DNA from: CAZEER01 sp964586315
Lineage (GTDB): Bacteria > Fidelibacterota > Marinisomatia > Marinisomatales > UBA1611
Assembly: GCA_964586315.1 (NCBI GenBank)
Contig: CAZPHE010000055.1
Span: forward strand, 1-14,329
Length of the DNA: 14,329 nucleotides
Reading direction: 5' to 3'
Below are positions 8,075-14,329 of this stretch, one piece after another; position 1 is the first letter of the stretch, and each line of letters begins with the position of its first letter. The position numbers and the translations under genes are program-made. Under the pieces are notes generated by a model. That model was not told where the DNA came from, did not search any database, and was given only the letters and a program-made list of their open reading frames with translations.

Positions 8075-8713
8075 TTAATTGTGACAATTAATAATACCAC
8101 CACTCTCATCCCAACATCTTTCCTCTTTTTGGCCATTTTGATCTATTACACCTTCTGATTGCTTATTACCATTATGGTAATATTTAATAAATATTCCTTC
8201 TTCTGTTCCATTGATAAATGTAGTCATTCCTTTTTTTAATCCAGTATTATACCAGAATGTCCATATACCATGTTTTTCACCTTTTGAATAATTACCTTTA
8301 CTTTTCATTTCACCATTATCGTACCATTTTGTAATACTTCCATTAATTATTTCAGAATTATTAAGGTTATAAATACTTTCTTTGTTACCATTTAGGTAAA
8401 AAGTTGACCAAGCTCCATATTTTTTACCATTTTTATAATTCCCTTCAGTTTTAATTTTTCCATTATCAAAATATTCCCTAAAAATTCCATTATGTTTTCC
8501 ATCTTCATATGTTTCAAGAATCTCTAATTGCCCATTCGGATAATAATATTCTGACTTAATTAATGAAATACGATTTAAAGATTTTTTAAAATATTCAATA
8601 GATACTATATCATCATTTTCATCTCGAGAAATATATGTAACTATATTTTGAGACATTAAGCATGTTATGAAAATACTTTGAAAGGTAATTTTAATGATTA
8701 TGTTAGTTTTCAT
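8075..8713 (-). CDS. Exported MORN_2-repeat protein
   Basis: A 212-residue protein made mainly of MORN_2 (PF07661) repeats. Residues 1-21 look like a signal peptide (MKTNIIIKITFQSIFITCLM). From about residue 55 there are six or so units of the form YYxNGxxxxEGxYxxGxxxGxW: YYPNGQLEILETYEDGKHNG, YFDNGKIKTEGNYKNGKKYG, FYLNGNKESIYN, WYDNGEMKSKGNYSKGEKHG, WYNTGLKKGMTTFINGTEEG and YYHNGNKQSEG. Such repeats make elongated beta sheets in many bacterial surface or periplasmic proteins. Databases often call them YwqK-family antitoxins; nothing here supports a toxin partner. Two Cys residues near the C-terminus (200 and 210) could form a disulfide after export. It is 58 nt upstream of the DUF2914 gene and could share its transcript. 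Function is unknown. Confidence 0.85.
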   Translation of the reverse strand: MKTNIIIKITFQSIFITCLMSQNIVTYISRDENDDIVSIEYFKKSLNRISLIKSEYYYPNGQLEILETYEDGKHNGIFREYFDNGKIKTEGNYKNGKKYGAWSTFYLNGNKESIYNLNNSEIINGSITKWYDNGEMKSKGNYSKGEKHGIWTFWYNTGLKKGMTTFINGTEEGIFIKYYHNGNKQSEGVIDQNGQKEERCWDESGGIINCHN

Positions 8714-8847
8714 AACTCAATTTGATAATAGGATTTAAATAATTGATAATTTTTCTAATTTTTTATTTTTCTAAGTTAAATATTTAAAAATAAAAAACAT
8801 ACATAAGGTATCTAAGTTTTCATTTTTTCAAGAAACATAGTATTAAC

Positions 8848-8879
8848 AAAAAAAACAATCAAATATGATATCACTATTT
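8848..8879 (-). terminator. Possible weak intrinsic terminator after gpsA
   Basis: On the minus strand the end of gpsA can fold as AAATA and TATTT arms flanking the palindrome TGATATCA (8861-8879), followed five bases later by a run of eight T (8855-8848). The stem is all A/T-rich with one bulge and overlaps the gpsA stop codon, so stability is poor. It is listed because the T run is in the right place and no better signal is visible between gpsA and the MORN-repeat gene. Confidence 0.25.
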
Positions 8880-9872
8880 TTGTTCTACACTCAACCTCCT
8901 TTGCATTAATTCTGTAACTGCTTCTTTTGGATTTTTATTATTAAATAGTACTTTATATATAGCTTCATGAATAGGCATTTCAATTTTATATTTATCACTT
9001 AACAAATGTACAGATTTTGCAGTATGTACTCCTTCTGCTATCATTTTCATTTGATTTTGGATCTCAATTAGGGACTTTCCTTCACCAATTCCTTGACCCA
9101 AGCTTCTATTCCTACTATGTTTACTAAGACATGTTACAATTAAATCACCGAAGCCACTTAGACCTCTAAAAGTATTATCTTTTGCACCCATAGCCTTACC
9201 AAGCTGTGTTATCTCTTCCATACCACGTGTCATTAAAGCAGCTTTAGAATTATCGCCATAACCAATCCCATCACATATGCCAGCTGCTATAGCTATGACA
9301 TTTTTCATAGCACCACCTAACTCAACCCCTTTAATATCATTATTTAAATATGTTCTCAAATATTCAGTTGCAAAAAGTTGTTGGATGATTTTTGCTACAC
9401 TTTCATTATGTGATGCAGCAACAAGAGTTGTGGGAAATTTATAGATCACTTCCTCAGCATGACTTGGACCTGAAAGTGCTACAATATTATTATAATTTAC
9501 ACCTGAAACTTTATAAAGCATTTCACATATAGTCATTAATGAATCAACTTCAATCCCTTTTGATACACTGACAATTATTCGGTTTTTTTCAAAAATTTCT
9601 TTATTTTTTTCTATTAATGATCTAATAGATTGAGATGGAATTGCAATCACTATAATTGATGATGATTGTATGGCTAACTGAATATCATTCGTAAAATTCA
9701 CATATTTATTAAACTTTAATCCAGGAATCAAATAGTGAGTTCTAGATTGATCTAGATTTTTTATTATTTCTGGATTTCGATGCCACATCGTAACCTGAAC
9801 ATTTTTTTCAGATAAGACTTTTCCTAAAGCACCACCCCATGATCCACAACCTAAAAAAGAAACTGTTTTCAA
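8874..9872 (-). CDS. gpsA: Glycerol-3-phosphate dehydrogenase [NAD(P)+]
   Basis: A complete 332-residue GpsA, which reduces dihydroxyacetone phosphate to sn-glycerol-3-phosphate, the backbone for phospholipids. The Rossmann motif FLGCGSWGGALG is at 6-17, with IPSQSIR (78-84), VSKGIE (103-108), LSGPSHAEEV (133-142), LGGAMKNVIAIAAG (185-198, catalytic Lys190), GLSGFGDL (237-244) and SKHSRNRSLG (250-259), all as in the E. coli enzyme. Length matches the family (about 330-340). The codon that gives the usual N-terminus (MKTVSFLGCGSWG) is TTG at 9872; a GGTAGTG sequence about 9 nt upstream may guide it. The gene begins 6 nt after the fadD stop, so the two lipid genes are one transcription unit. 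No defects seen. Confidence 0.95.
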   Translation of the reverse strand: MKTVSFLGCGSWGGALGKVLSEKNVQVTMWHRNPEIIKNLDQSRTHYLIPGLKFNKYVNFTNDIQLAIQSSSIIVIAIPSQSIRSLIEKNKEIFEKNRIIVSVSKGIEVDSLMTICEMLYKVSGVNYNNIVALSGPSHAEEVIYKFPTTLVAASHNESVAKIIQQLFATEYLRTYLNNDIKGVELGGAMKNVIAIAAGICDGIGYGDNSKAALMTRGMEEITQLGKAMGAKDNTFRGLSGFGDLIVTCLSKHSRNRSLGQGIGEGKSLIEIQNQMKMIAEGVHTAKSVHLLSDKYKIEMPIHEAIYKVLFNNKNPKEAVTELMQRRLSVEQK

Positions 9873-9878
9873 AATTCA

Positions 9879-11769
9879 CTACCTATACATTGATTCAATT
9901 AATTCATTCCAATTATCATTAATTTGTTTTCTTCTGATCTTTAATGTTGGTGTTAATTCACCATCATCAATTGTGAAATCTCGAGGAAGGATTGAGAATT
10001 TTTTCAATTGTTCTGGATTTGAAAATTGATTGTTAAGTCTATCAACTTCAGTCTGTATTTCAGATATTATTTTTTCACTTTCAGTATAATCTGAAAGTTC
10101 TTTCCCATTTTCTTTCAACATTTTTAATTGAATTACTGGATCTTTCGGAATATTATTACTATCTATTCCAATTTTATCTCTTAAAATAGCTCCTACATCT
10201 AATGTGAAAAGTGCGGAACAATATTTTCTATTATCTCCGACTAGAAAACATTGAGAAATAATTGGAATAGATTTCATTGTTTCTTCAATGATTAATGGTG
10301 CAATATTCTTTCCAGCAGAACTAACATATATCTCTTTCTTTCGCCCAGTTATGAAAAGATACCCATCAGAATCAATTTTACCTATATCGCCTGTATAAAG
10401 CCATCCATTAATTATAGTTTTTGATGTGGCTTCAGGATTATTATAATAACCTTTCATTACATGATCACCATTCAACAGAATTTCTCCATCGTCTGCAATC
10501 TTTATTTTAGTATCCGGTAGAGCCTTACCAACGGATCCAATTTTATTATTACCCATATAATTTAAAGTTGCACCAGCAGTGTTTTCAGTCATACCATAAC
10601 CTTCNNNNNNNNNNTTTTGGATTGTTTGCTTTGACAAATTCTTTCTCATTTTCTAAATCATATAGTGAAAGTGGCATAATATGATCTACGTGCCATTTCG
10701 ATTTTGTTAATGTTAATTCGTATAAAGGGATACCTAATGTTTGAAATAATGATAGAATATCAGGGTTAATAGGAGCTGCTCCTGATATTGCAAAATTTAA
10801 TTTCCCAAAACCTGCAGCTTGTCTTAGTTTACCCTTTAAAATATTTGATAGACCTGGAATTTTTAAACCTATTTTTAAAACCGCCTTAGTATCAATTGCA
10901 GCTTTAAGGTTAGAGTAAATTTTCTCATAGATACGAGGAACAGAAATGAATAAATGTGGTTGAATTTCTTTTGCATAATCAACAGTATTTAAAGGGCTAT
11001 CAACAATGTGCATATGCATTGCTCTTCTAACCCAATAATGATTATCAAGTAATTGACCGAATACATGCGCCCCTGGAAGCCATGAAATATAACGATCGCC
11101 TTGGTCGAATTTCATAATGGTAAGGGCTGAATTTATTGAGAATGACCAATTATGGAAGGTTAATTCAACTCCTTTTGGATTCCCAGTTGTTCCTGAAGTA
11201 TATATTAAAGATGATGTATCACTAGGTTCAATGCTTTCATATCTATTATTAATATCTGAATCATCTATATTTTCACCTTTAGTAATAAATTCATCCCAAG
11301 AAATAATTTTTGGGTGATCTAGTGTTCCCACTCCTCCCATAGTAACAACAACTTTAACTTTTTCAAGTTTATCTAAAATTGCCAATAACCTGTGGTTAGG
11401 CATCTTACCAGTTTCATTATTATCATTTGGATTATTTCCTACGAATACAATTTTTGATTCTGAATTACCTACAATCCACTCTACTTCGCTTGATGAGCAA
11501 GTATGATATACTCCAACTGCTACAGCATTTACAAATTGTGTTGCTAAATAGGATGCATTCCATTCTCTTCTATTATAACTATAGATGCTAACTTTATCAT
11601 TTTTTTCTATTCCATATGCAATAAGAGATTTTGATATACCAAAGACTAGATTATAGAAGTCTTTCCATGAATCGGTTTTCCATTTTCCAGATTGATCTTT
11701 TATTGATAAAGCAGCTTCGTTAGGATATTTTTCCACGTTTTCTAATAAATATTGGGGTGTTGTTTTCAT
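9879..11769 (-). CDS. fadD: Long-chain acyl-CoA synthetase (AMP-forming), interrupted by a 102-base insert and assembly gap
   Basis: An AMP-forming long-chain fatty acid CoA ligase in two pieces of one frame. The N-terminal part (11769-10717, 351 residues) carries the P-loop-like motif YTSGTTGNPKG (190-200), LPGAHVFGQ (231-239), and ISGAAPINPD (328-337), ending GIPLYE. The C-terminal part (10604-9879) resumes with EGYGMTEN, then GWLYTGDIG, DGYLFITGRKKE and the catalytic-lysine end ELTPTLKIRRK. Joining ...LYE to GYGMTE gives about 591 residues, the normal size for bacterial FAA-type synthetases (near 600). Between them lie 102 foreign coding bases and 10 N (10605-10716). The enzyme activates fatty acids to acyl-CoA for lipid synthesis or beta-oxidation. 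A strong ribosome site precedes ATG 11769. Whether the gene is truly interrupted or only misassembled cannot be told here; gpsA follows after 6 nt. Confidence 0.88.
10605..10614. other. Assembly gap (10 N)
   Basis: Ten undetermined bases lie inside fadD. The number is a typical scaffold placeholder and need not equal the real distance. Reading frames drawn across the gap, including the last few residues before a stop on the far side, are not meaningful. Confidence 0.99.
10615..10716 (-). other. Foreign 102-base insert encoding an HNH-endonuclease-like peptide within fadD
   Basis: On the minus strand, right after the fadD residues GIPLYE, the same frame continues for 34 codons that do not belong to any acyl-CoA synthetase. 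The peptide reads LTLTKSKWHVDHIMPLSL, then YDLENEKEFVKANNPK, and runs into the N gap. WHxDHIxPLS followed by FDL and an ANxxN-like tail is the beta-hairpin and helix of HNH nucleases common in phages and mobile introns (usually continuing NLQPLW). No intein start residue (Cys or Ser) is at the junction, and the first fadD residue after the gap is Glu, which duplicates the GAA before the insert. It may be the end of a mobile element or a phage-derived chimera of the assembly. Confidence 0.65.
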
Positions 11770-11776
11770 ATTATAT

Positions 11777-11783
11777 ACCTCCT
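11777..11783 (-). promoter_or_regulatory. Strong Shine-Dalgarno site for fadD
   Basis: AGGAGGT on the minus strand, 7 nt before the ATG at 11769, is a full anti-16S match and fixes the fadD start. It stands out because most other genes in the window have only weak or no purine-rich sites, which suggests fadD is translated efficiently. Confidence 0.85.
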
Positions 11784-11887
11784 ATTCAAAAATTCAATAA
11801 TGATTTAAAAAACATTAAATCTATTCTCTCTAGAATTTAGACCGTTTTGCATTCATTACCAATTTTACCCATACCTAAATTATAATC

Positions 11888-12904
11888 TTATAAGGTATAT
11901 AAATATTGTATAAGGTTTCTCCATCCTTTCTTTTCTAATAATTCATTCATGAATAAAAAACCTTTTCCATAATCAGGATCATTATCTTCATACATTCCTT
12001 TAAGTTTTATATTGGATAATTTATTATCATAAGATTTATAAATTAATTGTGCACCTAAATTGCAAAATCCCTCCCTATGTTTTGAATTAAGATCCAAATT
12101 ATTTTTAAATAAATATATATGTAAAAGCTCATGCGCTAGGACTGCATGAAAATTCACTTGATGTAAATGAGATAATATATAAATGGTAAATTTTTTAGAG
12201 GTTTTTAAGTTTGCAATAGTTTCAAATTCATATTTTGTATATCCCTGAATATTACCAAGACGAATTTTTGAAATTTTGTTCAATTCATTCCTTGTTTTGA
12301 CCAATATAATAGGTACATCCAGTGGTAGATTATTAATACCTACTGCACTTAATCTCTTATAAACATAATTATAAACATTTTTAATATCAGATTCATTGGT
12401 TATTACATCGTCCCAACATATGTTGCAAATATTCCTTTTCCCATTAATAATAAATCCTCCATCTGTAATGTTATTACAAATTATTTGATTACATGATTCA
12501 CATAATGGCATTTCTCTATAATGATAACTATGATAGATATTATTCCATGAATCATTAATATATTCACCTTCAATAGGATTATTACAAACATCACACTTCT
12601 CTAAAATAAAGTATTTATAACATTTAGGGTGATAATTATTGCCATTTTCTGTATTATAATTACCGCTAATTGTTTTATTACAATTATCACATCTTAATTG
12701 GATATGAGCCTCATAACAACTACTATGGTAAGTGTTGTTTTGATAAATAAAATATTTTCCAATTATACTTTTTTTACAATAATGACAATCTAAAAGAGAA
12801 TTAGAAATCTTATCTAAAGCCATAATTTTTAAAGAAAAAATTATGGACCATAATAACAAGATTTTTATATAGAATCTAATTGAATGAATGATGAATTTAT
12901 CCAT
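11888..12904 (-). CDS. Exported LIM-like zinc-site protein with DA1-type HExxH metallopeptidase domain
   Basis: A 338-residue protein with an N-terminal hydrophobic segment (about 10-28) that should export or anchor it. Residues 40-163 contain four Cys/His zinc sites resembling half-LIM units: C40-C43-H60-C63, C72-C75-H92-C95, C104-C107-H125-H128 and C135-C138-C160-C163. The first two share a GxYxxxxxxxYHxxCY-type pattern. The C-terminal domain (about 175-336) has the zinc-peptidase motif AHELLHIYL (His258, Glu259, His262), REGFCNLGAQLIY (Glu278 as a likely third ligand) and DPDYGKGF (309-316). This architecture and the closing GF...W..L..YL match plant DA1, a LIM-plus-peptidase protein regulated by ubiquitin, but no ubiquitin-interacting part exists here. 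Substrate is unknown. It is divergent from tRNA-Leu, has its own upstream region, and its 3' end is 118 nt from fadD. Confidence 0.82.
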   Translation of the reverse strand: MDKFIIHSIRFYIKILLLWSIIFSLKIMALDKISNSLLDCHYCKKSIIGKYFIYQNNTYHSSCYEAHIQLRCDNCNKTISGNYNTENGNNYHPKCYKYFILEKCDVCNNPIEGEYINDSWNNIYHSYHYREMPLCESCNQIICNNITDGGFIINGKRNICNICWDDVITNESDIKNVYNYVYKRLSAVGINNLPLDVPIILVKTRNELNKISKIRLGNIQGYTKYEFETIANLKTSKKFTIYILSHLHQVNFHAVLAHELLHIYLFKNNLDLNSKHREGFCNLGAQLIYKSYDNKLSNIKLKGMYEDNDPDYGKGFLFMNELLEKKGWRNLIQYLYTL

Positions 12905-13061
12905 TAAAATAATGTGTTTTTTAATATTTATAATCAGAATTAATTATAGTTTATTAATATAAAATATCTGATAAATTGTTGATTATCTTAAAAAAGAATA
13001 TTTAAATAAAAAATAATATATCATTAAATAATAATATTATTACTACAAACATTAAGTGAAT

Positions 13062-13145
13062 GCCGGTGTGGCGGAATTGGTAGACGCGGTGGATTCAAAA
13101 TCCATTTCTCGCAAGAGAGTGGGGGTTCGAGCCCCTCCACCGGTA
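13062..13145 (+). tRNA. tRNA-Leu (CAA anticodon)
   Basis: An 84-nt class II tRNA. The acceptor arms GCCGGTG (13062-13068) and CACCGGT (13138-13144) pair over seven positions with a G-U closing pair, followed by discriminator A and no encoded CCA. The D arm contains GGAATTGGTAGACGC. The anticodon stem GTGGA/TCCAT encloses TTCAAAA, placing anticodon CAA, which reads UUG leucine codons. A long variable arm (TCTCGCAAGAGA) forms its own stem, and the T arm is GGGGGTTCGAGCCCC. It is the only plus-strand gene with a protein-synthesis role here and is divergent from the LIM/DA1-like gene. Confidence 0.96.
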
Positions 13146-13191
13146 CAATCTGCATGCTTTTAGACCCACTTTTCTATATTAAAATTTTTCC

Positions 13192-13220
13192 TTGACTTGT
13201 ATTAAATAAACCAATACTTT
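13192..13220 (+). promoter_or_regulatory. Sigma-70-like promoter for a small RNA
   Basis: TTGACT at 13192-13197 and TACTTT at 13215-13220 are separated by exactly 17 bases on the plus strand. The -35 box is one base from consensus; the -10 box is weaker (3 of 6). Transcription would begin near 13227, after the tRNA, and end at the strong hairpin at 13262-13313. Confidence 0.5.
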
Positions 13221-13226
13221 AACCGT

Positions 13227-13313
13227 TGAAGGTGCTGGTTTGGTACCTTTGGTATGTGGAAGGGGTAGACGTTCATTTTGTCCGAGGTCTAAATGAGCCC
13301 TACCCCATTTTTT
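13227..13313 (+). ncRNA. Candidate small noncoding RNA, about 85 nt
   Basis: The segment between the promoter at 13192-13220 and the terminator ending at 13313 is markedly more GC-rich than the flanking AT-rich DNA and has no open frame of note. Its 5' half contains the direct repeat TTTGGTAcc TTTGGTAtg and a small TACC-TTT-GGTA hairpin; the 3' half is the terminator stem. I do not recognise it as 6S, tmRNA, RNase P, SRP RNA or a known riboswitch. It could be a stand-alone regulatory RNA or the leader of a lost gene, since no plus-strand gene follows. Exact ends are estimates. Confidence 0.5.
13262..13313 (+). terminator. Strong intrinsic terminator
   Basis: GGGGTAG (13262-13268) pairs with CTACCCC (13300-13306), and inside it GTTCATTT (13271-13278) pairs with AAATGAGC (13291-13298), with a 2-base bulge (AC) on one side and a single C on the other. 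The 12-base loop is TGTCCGAGGTCT. ATTTTTT follows at 13307-13313. The T tract is on the plus strand, which sets the direction. Confidence 0.8.
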
Positions 13314-13490
13314 AAATATACCTGATCAATAATTTATTTAATTTATACCTATATATCTTAATATTATTTAATATAAGTAGATTAATGTGAATTATAAAAG
13401 AGTAATTTCGAACTTCAAAAAATCCTAATTAATTAAGTGAAATAACCTTTATTTTATCAGTATTAAATCCTATATAATTCTCAATATATC
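13314..13490. other. AT-rich gap between the small RNA terminator and the recX pseudogene
   Basis: Nothing recognisable on either strand. It is very AT-rich, stop-laden in all frames, and ends where the recX-like frame stops at 13491. Confidence 0.6.
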
Positions 13491-14084
13491 CTATTCAAGG
13501 ATTTTTTATAAAAAAATTAGTGACTGAAGAAAATTTTTCCCATGTAAAACTCTTTCTAAATGATGAGCTAAAGGCTTTTTTTTCTATTTTAATTTTGATT
13601 AAAATTTAATTTTTTGTGGATGATATTTTCCATATATACTACCTATAATTGGGTCTAAGATCTCTTTAGAAATATTCTGTAAAAAAAAATATTATATATA
13701 GCGATCCTCCCCCAAATCTTTAACTTTAATAAAATATTAGAAATTTGCATTTGTAAAATATCTATCATTAATAATTCCAATATTTTCCAATTCTTATAAT
13801 ACTATCAAAATATATTTTTCATTATAATTTTTAAATTTTAAACAATTATATAATTCAGATTTACTTCTTTTTTTAAATTCCAACAAAGATAAGATTTTGT
13901 CTTTTATTTGAAAATAATACTCATCATTTTTGAATTGTTCAATCTCTTCTTTATTTAATTTTCAATTTAATTGAAGATTATTTGATAATAATAAATTTCC
14001 AGAAATATGGAAAGAATTACCCTAATCAAGATATATAATAAATTGACTATTCCCTTTTTATCCTTTAATTGATATTATTTTATA
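13491..14084 (-). pseudogene. recX: recX pseudogene, frame preserved but with nine internal stop codons
   Basis: Directly downstream of recA one minus-strand frame of 198 codons keeps RecX features along its length: KIISIKG*KGNSQFIIYLD at the start, KLNKEEIEQFKND, then the first RecX repeat KRSKSELYNCLKFKNY with ELENIGIINDRYF, the second repeat KVKDLGEDRYI*YFFLQNI with SKEILDPIIGSIYGKY, and a weaker third (PLAHHLERVL). Stops fall at 14060 TAA, 14024 TAG, 13964 TGA, 13796 TAA, 13739 TAA, 13694 TAA, 13601 TAA, 13586 TAG and 13508 TAA. No frameshift is needed anywhere. The initiation codon has been lost (TAT AAA ATA near 14084). RecX normally restrains RecA filaments, and recA-recX order is classic, so the identity is well supported, less so beyond 13600. 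Confidence 0.75.
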
Positions 14085-14094
14085 ATTCAGTTTG

Positions 14095-14328
14095 CTAAGA
14101 TTCTACACTAAGACCCATAAAAGAACGAACTTTACTTGTAATATTATTACATACATCATTATTCTCAATTAAAAAAGATTTTGAATTCTCTCTTCCTTGC
14201 CCAATTTTTATTCCATCAAAGGAATACCATGCACCTGTTTTTTCAACAATATCTCCTGTAACTGCGAGGTCTAAAATATCACCAACATAAGAAATACCTT
14301 GACCATACATGATATCAAATTCAGTTTG
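14095..14328 (-). CDS. recA: RecA recombinase, C-terminal part
   Basis: The last 77 codons of recA, entering from the right edge and ending with TAG at 14097-14095. The protein starts TEFDIMYGQGIS, continues GDILDLAV, then IVEKTGAWYSFDGIKIGQG and REN.KSFL, which is the conserved end of the RecA core (KTEFDIMYGEGIS and GAWYSYNGDRIGQG in typical RecA). The C-terminal tail is short (VRSFMGLSVES) and lacks the very acidic tail seen in E. coli. The ATP-binding Walker motifs are outside the window. A recX remnant follows after about 10 nt. Confidence 0.95.
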   Translation of the reverse strand, partial: QTEFDIMYGQGISYVGDILDLAVTGDIVEKTGAWYSFDGIKIGQGRENSKSFLIENNDVCNNITSKVRSFMGLSVES

Positions 14329-14329
14329 T

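Noticed and set aside
8075..8713. Antitoxin of a toxin-antitoxin pair (YwqK label)
   Set aside because: The name is inherited from MORN_2 annotations; there is a signal peptide and no small toxin-like gene next to it.
10605..10716. Intein inside fadD
   Set aside because: The insert does not begin with Cys or Ser, the first residue after it is Glu/Gly rather than Cys, Ser or Thr, and no splicing blocks are visible. The unknown gap prevents a full test.
13227..13313. Signal recognition particle RNA
   Set aside because: GGTGCTGGTTT looks like part of SRP RNA, but the universal apical GGTCAGGTCCGGAAGG-type core is missing.
13491..14084. Stop-codon reassignment to explain the open recX-like frame
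   Set aside because: All three stop codons occur inside the frame, and all three end intact genes in the same window (TAA for rimK, TAG for gpsA and recA, TGA for the DUF2914 gene).

Overview
The window is an AT-rich stretch of a bacterial chromosome. Protein-coding genes are all on the minus strand; a tRNA-Leu and a candidate small RNA lie on the plus strand. Lipoprotein and signal-peptide sequences point to a Gram-negative organism. The low GC, the mix of families (RimK/RimB, DUF2914, M28 carboxypeptidase Q type, secreted LIM/DA1-like protein) and an N-filled scaffold gap would suit an uncultured marine lineage assembled from a metagenome or single cell. A Marinimicrobia-like or Bacteroidota-related bacterium is my guess, not proven. 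Most starts lack a clear Shine-Dalgarno; fadD is the exception.

Reading left to right: (1) 1-1853, an amino-acid catabolism pair: the N-terminal part of an ALDH7 (aminoadipate semialdehyde) dehydrogenase directly after an ornithine-aminotransferase-type enzyme. (2) 1936-5314, a secreted M28 carboxypeptidase downstream of rimK, rimB and a two-CBS protein; rimB and rimK are 4 nt apart and probably form the S6 glutamylation module. (3) 5315-5768, a noncoding AT-rich gap with one clean inverted repeat. (4) 5769-8016, an envelope operon: DUF2914 membrane protein, phosphodiester-glycosidase-like lipoprotein (overlapping start), DedA/YqaA-type membrane protein (start abuts the previous stop). (5) 8075-8713, an exported MORN_2-repeat protein. 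(6) 8874-11769, gpsA directly after a long-chain acyl-CoA synthetase (fadD), a lipid pair. The fadD gene is interrupted exactly between its ...LYE and GYGMTE residues by 102 bases that encode an HNH-nuclease-like peptide plus a 10-N gap. (7) 11888-12904, an exported protein with LIM-like zinc sites and a DA1-type HExxH metallopeptidase domain. (8) 13062-13313, tRNA-Leu(CAA) followed by a candidate small RNA with its own promoter and a strong intrinsic terminator. (9) 13491-14328, the C-terminal end of recA followed by a recX pseudogene that keeps one reading frame over about 198 codons but carries nine internal stop codons.

The observations most worth following up are the LIM/DA1-like exported peptidase, the HNH-like insert in fadD, the frame-preserved but stop-riddled recX, and the small RNA next to tRNA-Leu.
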